NCBI RefSeq assembly: GCF_028476545.1
Contig: NW_026733090.1
Location: 57,501-121,500, forward strand
DNA length: 64,000 nucleotides
Direction: 5' to 3'
Origin: Physella acuta
Lineage: Eukaryota > Mollusca > Gastropoda > Physidae
A model generated the notes under the pieces. It saw nothing but the letters and a program-made list of their open reading frames with translations, was not told the DNA's origin and ran no database searches. The position numbers and the translations under genes were made by a program. Positions 32,826 through 45,540 of the stretch are shown here, one piece after another (the stretch's first letter is position 1; each line of letters starts with the position of its first letter).

Positions 32826-33069
32826 ATATAAATAAAAACTCCGGGATATAATCCACTGGACATAAATCCACAAAGACATAAATCCACAAAGATATAAATC
32901 CACAAAGACATAAAGCCAAAATGACATAAATCCACAACGACATAAATTCCTTGGACAAAACCCTTAAACATAAACCCACCTGGACATAAAGCCCCTGATA
33001 TAAACCCCCAGGACATAAATCCCTTGCACTTAAAGCCCCTGAGCATAAGCCCCCACAAGTTATAAATCC
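32826..33069. repeat. About 20-bp minisatellite (CATAAATCCACAAAGA), left part
   Basis: Units such as CATAAATCCACAAAGA and CATAAAGCCCCTGA repeat irregularly. The array continues after the inserted element, at 33357-33440. Confidence 0.85.
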
Positions 33070-33356
33070 CAGTATCGTAGCGGGGGGGGGGGGGGGAGGT
33101 GTCCCCGGGCGCCGACATTAGGGGGCGCCAAAATGGGTCGAAAAAAATAAATTGAAAGGTTGAGGGGGTGCAAATTGAAAGTTTGAGGGGGGGGGGGTGC
33201 AAATGGAAATCTCGAGGGGGGGGGGTGCAAATCGAAAGTTTAAGGGGGGGGGTGCAAATGGAAATCTCGAGGGGGGGATGCAAATCGAAAGTTTGAAGGG
33301 GGGGTGCAAATCGAAAAGTTTGTCCCCGGGCGCCGGGAAGGGTCGCTACGCCTCTG
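33070..33356 (+). mobile_element. CAGAGGCGTAGCGA-family MITE inserted in a minisatellite
   Basis: The left end is CAGTATCGTAGCGGGGG and the right end, reverse-complemented, CAGAGGCGTAGCGACCCTT. A perfect 8-bp duplication, ATAAATCC, lies at 33062-33069 and 33357-33364. This word is also part of the host minisatellite, but its exact placement fits a TSD. The interior has four to five GGTGCAAATCGAAAGTTTGA units separated by G runs. hAT-like by TIR and TSD; no transposase. Confidence 0.88.
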
Positions 33357-33440
33357 ATAAATCCCTTAGATATAAAAGCTCCTGAACATACGCCCCACCA
33401 GATATAAATCCCTTGAATATACAGCCCGTAAACACACCCC
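33357..33440. repeat. About 20-bp minisatellite, right part
   Basis: Continuation of the 32826 array (ATAAATCCCTT, ATAAAAGCTCCTGA) interrupted by the MITE. Confidence 0.8.
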
Positions 33441-34211
33441 TTCTGACACTTGGACATAAACCACAAAAAAAAAAAAAAAAAAAAAAACCATACCATAATA
33501 CCCCACATTTGACGCAAGTACCCATTACATCAACCCCCTAAATGCAACCCTAACATATAACGTAAACCAAAACGTTTATTGCCTTAACCAGCTAAACATC
33601 ACGATCATCCTTATACCATCGTCAGATTTCCCAAAGCACTAGACACCCTCATCACGCCATAGTCTTAACATGATATCTGGTGTTGGGGTTTAAACCGACT
33701 ACAAAGTGATAATCTCCACTTTGTCAATTTACCCGTACATACAGGCTTTGATACTCTATATTATTGAGTTTTAGAGTTGGTGCTGTCTTTTGAAATATTG
33801 GAGTTCACAAAAGGTTAAAAGCGTAACAGTGTAACAAGAAAATAACTCAATTTACTTAATAATAAAATTTCTAAAAAAAAAAACTCTGTGAAAATGTAGT
33901 CTCAGTAATGTCGCGAAACAAAATACCCCGACATTTTAACGATGTAACTTCCGGAAGGGGAATTCCAGGATGCCGAAATTTGACCGCAACTTAACTCAGT
34001 TTTCCAAGTCTTTTATGTAAGGCTAGAAAACTCATCTTGTCTATTTCCGTAGCTCGCCCGTGGCGCTCTCGGCTTCTTAGGCTGCTGGACTGAGCGCTAT
34101 CTCAATCTTCGCTCAGTCAACAGCTACAGTATCATATTAGAGGGGTCTTTAGACAGAACAAAATGGATTTGGGTTTAAGCCAAATGTATCGGCTCAGCGG
34201 GTTTGGTACAC
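33441..34211. other. Non-coding; poly-A at 33464-33487
   Basis: A run of about 24 A begins here. CTTCCGGAAGG near 33950 is an isolated palindromic ETS-like word. A tRNA-like stretch near 34050 (GTGGCGCTCTCGGCTTCTTA) may belong to the SINE that follows. Confidence 0.4.
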
Positions 34212-34462
34212 ATACCTCAGGTTCCTGAGTTGACTCAGTTCTAATGGGTACCTCGCGAGAATCGGGGTACTAAAGACGGCTAGGCATACTATTGGCCATA
34301 CGAGAAATAAGAAAATATACTACATCACATGCCCCATGGTACAAACAATCTTAAAGGGTTATTAACATGTGGTACCGACACGTATTAATTGTACACAAAA
34401 GACTAATTATGTAGGTCGACATTATTGAAACAGACGAACTCTACTTCATCAGTCCCCTGTAT
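34212..34462 (+). repeat. SINE body and tail, diverged
   Basis: GAGTTGACTCAGTTCTAATG and GGTACCTCG lead into ACTAAAGACGGCTAGGCAT, and AAACAGACGAACTCTACTTC ends the unit. The same order occurs in the copies at 40881 and 61262. An extra segment separates the body and tail here. Confidence 0.65.
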
Positions 34463-34719
34463 TTTGGGCACGAACAAAAAAAGTAGACGTAAACCCCTTT
34501 TAAAATATTAGTTTTATTTTATATTGACTCTAAATACAATAATTCATCTCCTATCTGTATAATCAACATACTCCATTTTTTTCAACATTGCCTACGCTCG
34601 TTACACCAAATATCATTCTATCATTTGCTTCCCACACCAAACTCAACGGTAACAAAAAAAAAATTAATAATTAAACAACATATTAAATATAAACCAACAA
34701 ACAATTCTTTCACCTAGTC

Positions 34720-36538
34720 CAGTGGTTCCCAACCTTTTTCGAGTGGCGACCCCCTTTTATAAAAATTAAGTGACCCGCGACCCCCATAAAATAAAAAAAG
34801 CCGAAATTAGTATGGAAATCAATAAGCACTAAAATAAGATTTTCTAGTAGACTTGTCAATATGAACTACTCTTGATAACTGTTTGAATAGCATGAGTAAA
34901 ATTGCAAACTATTCACTAAACATTCGCGGTTAATTTTTTTAAAAGTATTTTTTTTGTTAACGCCAACCTATGTCATTATCATTATCTTAATTTTGTTTTT
35001 AATCGAAAAATAGTGTTCAAAATAAAATTATATTCTCGAAAAGTCAATCAATTTTACGTTTGGATATAAATGGTTAATACTACACCAAAATTGTGTCTGA
35101 AGTTTTTCATCTTATGTGGAATAATTCTACATATCTAAGAATTCATCTGGTAATTCATCGGGAATGCTTGCAACATCAAGGGAAGAAGAGAATGGATAAT
35201 ACGTCAATGCAGATTCTTTTTTTTTCAGCTCAGAGAAATAGCGCTGCAGTTCGTTTTCAATAGATTCAAGATGCCCAGAAATTTCTTCTTTAAAAATTTT
35301 AATTATCTCACAATTAGATTCATCTACCACACTGCAGAGTTTCTCAAATTTACAATATTTCCAAGATTTATTTTCTTCGCCGATTTTGCAGCTTTGATAA
35401 AAATGCTCCGAGATTATCATGGAAAGTGATAATATTCGTTCATTTTCCTCGAAGCATCAGGTTATGTTTATGTTGATGTTCGAACACATCTGCTAGGTAT
35501 GATACTCTCTCCAACCACTCTATGTCGTTTTAAGTATACCAAAAGGTCTTGTTTCCTTTGCATTTCCAAGAACAATTTGATTTCAGATTTCAATTCAAAA
35601 ACACGATTTACAACCATTCGTTTAACACCCAGCGCACTGTAGTGTAGAAGAGCAGAACCTTGTGATCTTTATTCAGGTCTTTGCTCAGTTCTTTGAAGGC
35701 TCCAGATTTTATATAATTTACGACTTATACTAGCAATGATGGCGATTGGTGAGGGCAGTGGTTAGGGAGCTAAATCTTTTCTGCTTTTTAAAAGCCCAAT
35801 TTTAACCTAAACATAGATGGTGGACCATCCGTACAAACCCTCACAGCCGTTTTAACCCATTTTAATCATCCAATTTAAAAAAACGTATTTATTTTCTCCA
35901 TGCTATCTTCACAAAAGAGCAACTTTTCTTTGCTATCATCTGAATAAATATAGACAAAGACCAGCAACTGCGAACACGAACTCGCGTCTGATGATTTATT
36001 AACTTGAAAAGCAAACAATGGTGAAAGCTTAATTTCAATAAAAATGTGTTATTTAACATCTACGGACATGTAAGAATTAACTTCACCATCTTCAACATGC
36101 AGCGTTTGATGAGATTTTCTCCTTTTGTGTTTTTTTTTTTGCTTGGCATTTTCTGTCGCGACTTCATGTGATGCTTGCACTAATGATGTGTTTCCTTGGT
36201 GAAAACTTCCTGTTCGATCAAGTCTCTGACGTTTGCAACTAGCTTCATACCGACGAAAGAACTCCATATCTTTTTTGGTGTGTTTCGAATGACTCGTGTC
36301 AAATGACGTTTTAGTTTTGAAGATTTCATAAACTCGTGACTGAGAACAACTTTGTACAGTACGCTTTGCTTCTTCTCTATTCCCTTTCCAGTGATGTTAG
36401 TAAGCCGAATTTTAAAAATTCTTCTAAATATTTATGTTTTGTTTCAAATTACTAAGGTTTAGTATACCAGTTGGCGACCCCCCAGAAAGCCCTTCGCGAC
36501 CCCCAGGGGGGTCGCGACCCCCAGGTTGGGAACCCGTG
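34720..36538 (-). mobile_element. hAT (Charlie/SCAND3-ZBED5-type) DNA transposon, decayed
   Basis: The left end CAGTGGTTCCCAACCTTTTT and the right end, reverse-complemented, CACGGGTTCCCAACCTGGGG form classic hAT TIRs. A perfect 8-bp TSD, ACCTAGTC, lies at 34712-34719 and 36539-36546. The GTCGCGACCCCC-type subterminal words are also typical. The transposase is read right to left on the minus strand and is broken (next entry). At 1.8 kb the copy is shorter than complete elements of this group (about 2.5-3 kb), so some sequence is missing. Confidence 0.95.
35127..36420 (-). pseudogene. hAT transposase remnant (SCAND3/ZBED5/FAM200-like)
   Basis: On the minus strand near 36400-36200 the product reads EEAKRTVQSCSQSRVYEIFK and then EFFRRYEASCKRQRLD, close to the amino end of the host-domesticated relatives. 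Near 36130 an A-rich run shifts the frame: the family phrase (GENLIKRCMLKMVKL) continues in another frame. Further on, CTDGPPSMFRLKLGF near 35815 matches the family's CTDGAPAM motif that carries a catalytic Asp. WLERVSYLADVFEHQHKHN near 35500 and KIFKEEISGHLES with FPFSSSLDVASIP-like phrases near 35180-35320 follow. The hAT dimerisation region at the carboxyl end is not clearly present. Several frameshifts and lost stretches make it non-functional. Confidence 0.85.
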
Positions 36539-36546
36539 ACCTAGTC

Positions 36547-37110
36547 AAACGTGCGACTCGTAAACTACAAGTCACGAACAATTATTTTTAGTAGAAACTC
36601 AAATTTAAATACTCCACGCTACGTCCAAGCGAAAAAAAAAATGATTAACCCAAAACCTAAGAGAAACTCAGAGTGTAAACATCACTCCTGTTGGTGAGGT
36701 GAGGGTGGGTGGGGAGATGAAGAGGTAATTTAGTCTTTTCGTCGTGAAAAATGACTCGCGTTGGGAAAATCGTTGAACGACTACAAGGGAAAGTGGGAGG
36801 GGACGGGACGGGGGTGGTTTTTGGTGTCTCTATATAGCCATTACGGTCAGAAAGTGATTGGTTCAATGTTCAACGGGTCGCGGTTGTTTATCACAGTTAG
36901 CTGGGGAAGTTGAAAAATAGGGGTCAGATTTTTTTTTAATATTTGAAAAAATAATGGATAGAGGGGGAGGGGTGAAGTGGGTGGGGATGGAAACTCTAGT
37001 AGTAGTGGAGGGGTTAGAATTATAGTCCTAGGTATTTACCGTTTTACGGGAATAGGGAGAAAACTGTCAATGTACTCTACTGAAATACACGTGCACTTTA
37101 GTTTTCTTAC

Positions 37111-37112
<2 letters not shown>
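36547..37112. other. Non-coding; no feature recognised
   Basis: A G-rich patch lies at 36960-37010. No gene is seen. Confidence 0.4.

Positions 37113-37192
<80 letters not shown>
37113..37192. repeat. (TA)n microsatellite
   Basis: About 80 bp of uninterrupted TA. Confidence 0.95.
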
Positions 37193-37195
<3 letters not shown>

Positions 37196-37444
37196 GGGTC
37201 TATATATATGAGATCGGAATGTTGTTCCTGGTCAGCTCTTTAAATGAAGACGTTGTTCATCGCTGGCCTGTATTTATGTTGGCGTGAATGTGTAGTGAGA
37301 GTGTGTCTAATGGAGTGAGTGTTAAGTGAGGTTGTGTCTCATGCAAACACAAGCAACCAGTACGGGCTGCTGATGTGTAAATGTTCCCCAGTCTGTGGTA
37401 CACCACTCACTGCTAGCCCTGTAGCCTCTGGTCTACTACAACAC

Positions 37445-37665
37445 TTTATCCCTGCCAGTCTGTAGCCAATAACCTTGGCCATAGCCTGTTGCCTGTAGGC
37501 ACTAACCCCCCTAGCCTGTAGACACTAACCTCCCCTAGCCTGTAGCCACTAACCTCCCCTAGCCTGTAGCCACTAACCTCCCCTAGCCTGTAGCCACTAA
37601 CCTCCCCTAGCCTGTAGCCACTAACCTCCCCTAGCCTGTAGCCACTAACCTCCCCTAGCCCGTAC
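37445..37665. repeat. 24-bp minisatellite, about 7 copies
   Basis: CCTAGCCTGTAGCCACTAAC followed by CTCC repeats every 24 bp with few changes from about 37507. More diverged units flank it on the left. The GYRLGEVS reading on the minus strand is an artefact. Confidence 0.95.
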
Positions 37666-38649
37666 ATTCATTAGCAGGCCTACAAACAAAAACAGACATT
37701 TATTATCTCGCCAAGTCTAAAAATAGCCGACACGTGACAAGCTACCTTGGTCCTGAGGGAAGAAAACCCTGTCCAGAATCTGTGGCTGTGGTAATAAGAT
37801 GCAACGGTATAGGTGTCAACCCCCACATCCGGGGGGTGTGGGTGTGGGGGTGGGGGGTGGATAGACCAAGTAATTACCATCTGATCGAATGTCACATAGG
37901 GTCAGACGTACAAAGTAAACCGTGTTACATCAACTTTCAGTAGTTTAACACCCATATTGTTTATATACATTTATCCCTACAAAAATCAACAACAAAACAC
38001 AAGCTATGTAATAAGGTTAAAAGTAAACAAAACAAAACAGGCAGATAAATGGTAAACCATAGGCCTGTTAGATTTGAACTACCTAACCTTTATCAGTAAA
38101 TATTGGTATCCCTACATTTCAATCATTGATTTCACGTCTATAATGGCTATATTTTTTTTAAAAGAATCAGTTGGTCTTGTTTTATCTATCAACATTCGCA
38201 AGTTGGTCGTTAATCTTTAATTGCAGCACCGAAAGATCGTTTTGTTTCATATCAATACTTAAACATTCTTTTTTTTTTAAATTTCTAATGCATGGTTTTC
38301 GCTACATAAAAACAGTAAAACAGTTTTATTTCATAAGGTTTCTAAAACACCATTTTGAAATCACTCGATCGTGAGATCAAAGCGATAACTTATCGATTTA
38401 TTGAACAGTTGTTGGAATTTGAATCGGCTTTTGAATCACTTACGGAAGTGTTCAGTCCGATTACATTTTCGATATTATGCATTACGAATACAAAACAACA
38501 TTCGAAATGCGATTGGTGTTTGTGGAGAGTTTGTTGGGCACGATACTTTTGGAATTGGTTTTTCTGAAATTCTTTTAAAATGCCTGTTTATTGTTTTGGT
38601 TGATGTAGACTGTTAAGCTTGTCAGCTAGTCATCGATTTTATCGAGTTT
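37666..38649. other. Non-coding; G-rich patch at 37830-37860
   Basis: The frames here show no recognisable domain. No repeats with clear boundaries. Confidence 0.4.
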
Positions 38650-38760
38650 TATCAAGATGGCTGCGGATCACGTCGACGTTGTCGGGCCGGCAAAGCTCAC
38701 GGCTGCTAAACCGAAAAGTCCCGAGTTCGAACCCAAAGGTAGATGAGACACGACAGACGA
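38650..38760 (+). repeat. tRNA-like SINE head
   Basis: GGCTGCGGATCACGTCGACG is followed by a perfect B-box, GAGTTCGAACCC, at the end of the tRNA-like part. The cloverleaf is incomplete, so it reads as a SINE head rather than a tRNA. Possibly related to the 18691 family. Confidence 0.4.
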
Positions 38761-40880
38761 AAATAGCAACATATCTAAGAGAGACAACTCTAATAATCAA
38801 ACAACTGCTGCACTAGTTTGTTCTTGAATGGACAAAGGAAGCAAATCCAGAAAGAAAAACAAACTGAAATCGGAGTCAACAGGCCATCCAGCGCATAACA
38901 TGTTGACACGCAATACTTGTGTTGTAGGAAATTCCGTCCAAACATTGCAATTTCAGGTTTAGACCTCAGAATTCAGTTGCGTATTTGGGTTACAGTTTTT
39001 ATTTTACCAGCGTGTGGGTAATGTGAGTTCAAGGTTTGAAATAACGTTTGTGTTTTAGGTTTCCATTTTTTAACAAAGTTATGCATTTGGGGATGGGGGA
39101 GGGCGAAGTGGTACAAAATTTGACGAAAGTATATGTGTATTTTGCCGTTCAACATTTTGTTATCAACATTTATGTTATGTGACCCCAGATCATGATCTCC
39201 GTTGTTTTGTTTCGTAGTCCGAACTTTTATTTTTAACGATGCTATTCGATGTTCGAACTTAACAACATCAACATTTGTATTTCAGAAACCAAATACTAAC
39301 ATACCTAACACAATAATTTGATTCTTAACTAATTAGTGACTAATTACTGTTGTATATTAGACCCATCTTCTGGATAGAAAAAAAACGTGAATGACATATC
39401 TATAATAATAAGCAGCGTCCTGCCCCCGTGGTTTTAATGTAGATGTTTGTGTCACTTTAGCAAGGTACTCAACTCAACCACAACAACAACCAGAGAATAT
39501 GAACCAAACCAAGCGTGTATTGCTAGAGATAGCATCGATCACCTTTTGATGTCAGGTATAAACTCATTCCTTACATCCACTCACCTCCACCGAGTCTAGA
39601 AGTCCTGCTCATCAACTTAGCTTCCAATTCCGTTTCATCTACGTTAGTGACCACTATCTGATGTTTATATAAGCTCTTTGAAAAGTTGATATCAAAGCTA
39701 CGGATCAAAGGCTGTATCACCTATTAATGTGTTGCTGTTTAGATTGTTCGGAAAAAATCGATTCAAGGCCCGTAACTTTGATGGTTTTTACGGAAATCAA
39801 GAGCGACAACTCTTCAGCTTTTGATGAAAAGTTTATTATCTCTAGAAAATGACTCGATAGAGCAATCGGTTTACTTTAGAAAAATAAACAGTAACAGATT
39901 TTTAAGGTACTCTGATGAGCTACTGAAATATTTTTAAAAGGCAGGTACGCAGTTTTGTGTCTTGCTCTACCCTACCCCATACCCACCACTACCAAACCGG
40001 GTATGTAAGTCTTACTTGAAGTGATCGCGTAAATGATCACATAATAACTTTTCTAGCAATTTACCTCTAACATTTTTGAACGATGCTATTGGTCTACAAA
40101 AAAAAAAAAAAAAAAAAAAAATATTGGTCTGCTAAATAATTTCATTCTGGATAAAAGTTTTGTCAATTAAACTATTTCTCCTATTAAATTAATTTAACAG
40201 TTTTATGGCTTAAAAAACCTACTTTTAAAGGTTTGTATTCTAAACGACGAAAAAATTACATGACATCCGCATGCTAAATATGTCAGTAAACTTTTCTCCT
40301 AGAAATACTTTAAAATCCCCTACACTAAATCAAGTCCAATTTGGGTAGAAAACTCTTCATCAAGAAATTAAGTCCTATTTTCGTTGGATGGCGTAGCAAA
40401 CTAGAATTATCGAGAAATCCAGTAAGCAAACCAAAACAAAATCGAGAAAAATTGGAACTGAGTTCTGTTTCAGACATATAAATACAAAGTTTTTAAAGGC
40501 ATTTCTTTTGCCTTAAGGGACGTTATTTAACGATATTTAATAACAGACATTTTCTATAATAAAGTAGAACTTTTCCGTTCTGTAATAAAAATTTTGTGTG
40601 TACTTTGCTTTAGATAAAACAACCGAAATTTTACACTTAAGGAATACATTGTTTTATTTAAATAAAATTTTAAAAATGTTTTCTTTGCATTTGGATGAAC
40701 TGTCTCAAGTTTGTTAAGCATACATTGTTATTTTTGTTAGGAACACACATTTATTTAAACCAGAATTTGAAAAAATAACATGAAGTGTTCGTTAAAATTG
40801 AAAAGGTATCATAATATAGTGTGTATGAAAGTTTTTATTTAAAATAAGTTATATTTTTAGTGTGACATTAATATCAGATC
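38761..40880. other. Non-coding; poly-A at 40100-40122
   Basis: AT-rich DNA over 2.1 kb with one A run. No convincing exon, TIR pair or tandem array. Confidence 0.5.
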
Positions 40881-41090
40881 TGTGGGCATTGCTGGGATGT
40901 AACTGAAAGACTCAAATTCGGATTCCAGCCTCTAGTACTCACTGAGTCCACCCAGCTCTAATGGGTACCTGACTCACGTTATGTAAAGTAAAGACGGCTG
41001 GACATAATGGCGACCATATTACCCCTTCATTTGCCACTGTCACAGAAACAGATGAACTCTACTTCATCTGATCCATAGAACCCCAAGAGC
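40881..41090 (+). repeat. SINE (same family as 18691 and 61262)
   Basis: The degenerate tRNA-like head (GGCATTGCTGGGATGTAACT, CTCAAATTCGGATTCCAG) leads into the conserved body TGAGTCCACCCAGCTCTAAT and GGGTACCTGACTCACGTTA, then AGTAAAGACGGCTGGACA. The tail AAACAGATGAACTCTACTTC contains a GATGAA/TTCATC hairpin. Confidence 0.75.
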
Positions 41091-43301
41091 AAAAGAGCAT
41101 ATATCTAGCATATTTTCTTAACTGACAGAACTCTAGTCAAGGGAGAAGACTGGCAGTGGTCAAGGGAGAAGACTGGCAGTGACAGAGTGAGCTGCTCCTG
41201 ACATCTACGACTGTAATTGACGTCATTGAAAGAACTAGTCGTCGATTGGTTCTGACTTTTTGTGGAATCGATACGTCAATGGCAGAGTATGTTCGAGTAC
41301 TTATTGCTAATCAATACTTTGAACTTTTTTGGCTTTTATGATAATCGACTCGCGATTTTATTAGTACAGATATAATTGTAGAGTGGGTAAATCGTTACAC
41401 ACTACTGAAACAGCCATAACCCATACTGAAGATAACTTTTTTTATAAAATATCTTCGAAAAATTATGATAAAACATATAAAAATTTTATGTTAACGTTTT
41501 ATAGTCTGATAGCTTTCACCTGGGTTCACTGATTTTGCGAAACGTATTTTAACACATTTATTCACTAACCGTTTTACCATCATTTTGCGAAAATAGATTT
41601 AGCTGTTCCAAACTATTATTGGTCTAGAAATTTTGAAGCTAAAATGTTGAGGAGCAAAATGTTGTGGTGTTTTTCTTGTTCACAACTTTATATTCGTATA
41701 AAAGTTATTACACATCACTGTCTATCATTGCTACTTTAAATATAACCATAAACCTAACCCCAAAACTATGCCAGAGTTATCTAAGCATAAATACAATGGA
41801 AAATATAGAATGTATTTATATTTGCATCATTTAAACACTCGATGTCCTAATAAATTCATTTATTTTTTTAAATTAATGTTTGCAAGTTCTCAAACTTTTT
41901 GTTATGTTACGGTTTCGTTTGTGGTTATCTAGGAATGACAAAAAAGTTTTGGAACCGCTGCCACACGCAGCTGTCAGAGCGTCAAGTCTGCGAACAACAT
42001 GGTTAAATATGAATCATCTGCTGGTAGATCAGTACAAGGGGCGAAAACTCCGTCAAGTACCGCGGAAATTGCCGATCTGATGGTTTTTCGATACAGTTAA
42101 TAGCAGGATCGCTGGTTTGTGGGGTCGGGCGTGCGGGGTAAGTTGTGTGGTAGTGGTGGGGAGGGTCGTAAATCTTCAAAGTGGGGGACACGTATTTTAA
42201 TTTTTGATGGGAATGGGGTTGGGATTAGTTTCTTCGTGTGTGGTCTAGTAAGAAATGGATACATCGCGTTACTGCTGTACGTTCAAACATAAGGCATTAG
42301 GTTTTTATATCCATGTACCTGTAGGTCTTACATAGGGTGTTGGTCATTTACATATAGCATAACACAATTATAAGACTGGAACATAATATGTAGTCCAAAA
42401 GGTGGATTTAGTTCATCCACAATTTACAACGCAGCAACCGAATACAGTTTATACATAGATTGTACACCCCCCCTCCTACACCTATATAATATTTGGCTGA
42501 ATTTTTCACCCCCTCCCCTCCCCCCCCCACCTCCCATACACACACCTGACTACTGTCCCCGTAGATTTTGAACTGATTTGGTTGCGAATAATTTTGACAA
42601 ATATTACATATTTATTACATTACCTTACATTCCAACATTTAAAGTGCCTTATTACAACCTTTACATTTCCCTGTCATTAACGGGTCTCACCGTAAGCCTT
42701 ACATTCTAGTAATGTAAAACAAAGACAACCATTACATTCCACTTACAAATAAACTGTTGTATTTATTGCAAGGCACTTAAACGATAGTAAAAGTCGGAGG
42801 TTTTAGAACTCAACACCCTCCCACACACCGACACCCCACCCCACTCCACTCACACAACATCCCACAACAAACGGTGATTTCCATAGCGCACACCACATTT
42901 CAAAGCTGACACCCCACATCCTTTATCGACACACGGACATTTCGTCAAACAGCCGCAGCTGTGCATTATCCTTTCGTCCTTTGTCTTCTAAAGGGAGAGA
43001 ATAATCCAGTCCGGACCTGATGCCACAAATTACTTCCCCTTTCCTCAGATGGTATCGCCTGATTGTTGTGCTAAATGGAATCTCTGGTTTTGGATCGGAG
43101 TCGATTCTTGGATTTTTTCATATAGTGAATGAATGCCACATTTATAGGTCATGAAAATCGATACCACAACCAAAAAAATAAAAATAAAACCGAAAACCAC
43201 ACCAATTTAGGTGCTTCATTATAGATCCGATGTTTAATAAAGGTCGTTACTTCCTAGCATTCGAGACTCGTCCGTGTCTAACTGGCTTTACAAAATGTAT
43301 G

Positions 43302-43305
<4 letters not shown>
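41091..43305. other. Non-coding; C-rich patches near 42465-42540 and 42820-42850
   Basis: GGGAGAAGACTGGCAGTG is repeated at about 41143-41178. A short open frame at 41880-42080 has no recognisable domain. Nothing else is supported. Confidence 0.4.

Positions 43306-43389
<84 letters not shown>
43306..43389. repeat. (TA)n microsatellite
   Basis: About 84 bp of uninterrupted TA. Confidence 0.95.
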
Positions 43390-43392
<3 letters not shown>

Positions 43393-44849
43393 ATATAAAT
43401 AAAAGTGTGTATGTATGTGTGGTGTAAATATGATTTTACTGGTTAGATTATGTTACAGATTATATTACTGTAGTATCCATTGAATGTAGAACCGAGATTT
43501 TATTTTGTGTAGAGCATTTGACTCGACAAGGTTGCATGATTATGACGCGGGAAAGTATTAGATATAACAATTATTGGCTTATGTTATCAGATTTATAAAG
43601 ATGTTTGTTCGCAGAACCAGTTCTAGCTATAGGCTGTCGTTAGCTTAAAATGTATGCTGATAGAAAGCAGATTTAGAATAAAAAAATATTTAACAAGAAA
43701 TGTAGAATAAAAAAATATTTAACAAGAAATAAAAATAGTAAATATTCTATACCGTAAGAAAGGCGTAACAAAATCTTATTAATAGAAACTACTGCTATGT
43801 AATGATTTGTTAAATTATAAGCAAGCTCGGTTCCAAATGTGCTAGATATTGGTAAATTTGTTCAGAAATATTTTAAAATACAGTGTGACTTTAATTTTTA
43901 TAAAGTGTATATATTTTTAAAATGATGGGCAAGTAATATATTTTTAGATTCAAATATTAATTTTACTTAATGCATAATTGTGCTATGATTTTATTTAATA
44001 TTTTTGTTCTTGTAAGATTTTACTTCTGTGAATCTGTTCCCGTTTTGTTTTACTTCTTTACAAAACTGATCATTTCACAAGTGATTATTTCCCCTGATTT
44101 GTTACGTTAAATAAACTATCCTGTGTCATGTGACAGCCATCGTTTCCTCCCTTTGTTAGCAATACTGATTGCCTTCCCTTGTCAGCCTCGCGCCAACACA
44201 ACTAAACATTTTTTTAAAAAGCTTCAGGGAGTAAAAAAAAAAAATCAATTCAGGATTAACCAACATCCATATATCTAAGGGGCACAGATAGAAAACATTA
44301 ATTCGGTACCTGGAGTTTACGTTTTGTAAATTTGCTGACAAATCGATTTTATGTAACAGTCAATGATAAAAAGAAACATGTACACCAGATTCACGCTTAA
44401 ATAAAATACAGTAAATCACGTCATACAAACTAGGTTTGAAACAATACAACCGACACCAATAAAAACCATTAAAATCTTTTAAGCAATGTTTTAAAAAATA
44501 ACCAATTTTAAAACTAAAAAAATCATTGAACAGAAGTTGAAAAACCTTAAGGCGTCGAAATGAATATCACCAAAAAGGCATTCAACTCGAATTTCTTCGG
44601 TAGAGTGTACGTGAAAATAATTGGTAGGAATTATGAAATCGGTAATTCCAGCTGTTCCTAAAATAGACTGCTAATAGGACTATGTTATTTATAGAAAATG
44701 ACGGTAGTCGTTTCTATTTTGGTTGAGAAGCATTCATATTCATTTCTTGTCCTGATAAAAAAAATAAGCACAAGAAGTAAAACATATTTTATACGGTTAA
44801 TGAAAGTAATCAGGATAGAGATCCCTCCCTCCCCCATAGTCATGTTTAT
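43390..44849. other. Non-coding AT-rich DNA; one 30-bp duplication
   Basis: TAGAATAAAAAAATATTTAA followed by CAAGAAAT occurs twice at 43673-43732. No gene is seen. Confidence 0.5.
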
Positions 44850-45080
44850 ATATAAGGTGAGTAAACACAATTAGCCGGTTAATTTGTAATAAATGTATAC
44901 AGTATTTGGAGAACAGGATGAGTAAACGAAATCAGCCTGCTTGTAATACATATGTACAGTATTTGTAGATCATAAGCTGAGTAAAAGAAATTAGCCGGCT
45001 AACTTGTAATATATACACATACAGTATCTGAAGACCATAAGGTGAGTAAGCGAAATCAGCCGGCTAATACATAGATACAG
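44850..45080. repeat. About 65-bp tandem repeat, 4 copies
   Basis: GTGAGTAAACGAAATCAGCC followed by GGCTAACTTGTAATA and CAGTAT(T/C)TG recurs four times with moderate divergence. Confidence 0.85.
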
Positions 45081-45129
45081 TATCTAAACAGCCACTTATG
45101 AAGAATGATTGACAGAAGTAATTTACTCG

Positions 45130-45540
45130 ACATGCCCTTGTCCTTGATGGTTGTCACATGACCTTCAAGGTGGTCACATGACCTTGATGTGGGTCGCATG
45201 ACCTTGATGAACGTCGCATGAGCTTGATAGTGGTTACATGACCTTGAAAAAGATCACATGTCTCTGATGGTAGCCATATGACTAGGAAGTCAAAATATGA
45301 CTAGGAAGTCACATGACCCTGATGAGGGTTCCATGACCCTGATGTACACATGACCCTGATTAGGTCACATGATCCAGATGCCGGTCACATGACCCAGATA
45401 CCGATCACATGACCCTGATGTCGGTCATATGACCTTGATGCCGGTCACGTGACCTTGATGCCGGTCACATGACCCTGATGCCGATCACATGACCTTGATG
45501 CCGGTCACATGACCTTGATGCCGGTCACATGACCTCTGAA
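45130..45540. repeat. 20-bp minisatellite (GATGCCGGTCACATGACCTT)
   Basis: About 20 units, most regular in the right half and more degenerate on the left. Each regular unit carries GGTCA-CA-TGACC, two nuclear-receptor half-sites inverted with 2-bp spacing, overlapping a CACATG E-box. One unit has the perfect palindrome GGTCACGTGACC. Confidence 0.93.

Noticed and set aside
45130-45540. CRISPR-like regular array (also considered for 15571-15782 and 59085-59285)
   Set aside because: Repeats are head-to-tail without unique spacers, and the context is eukaryotic.
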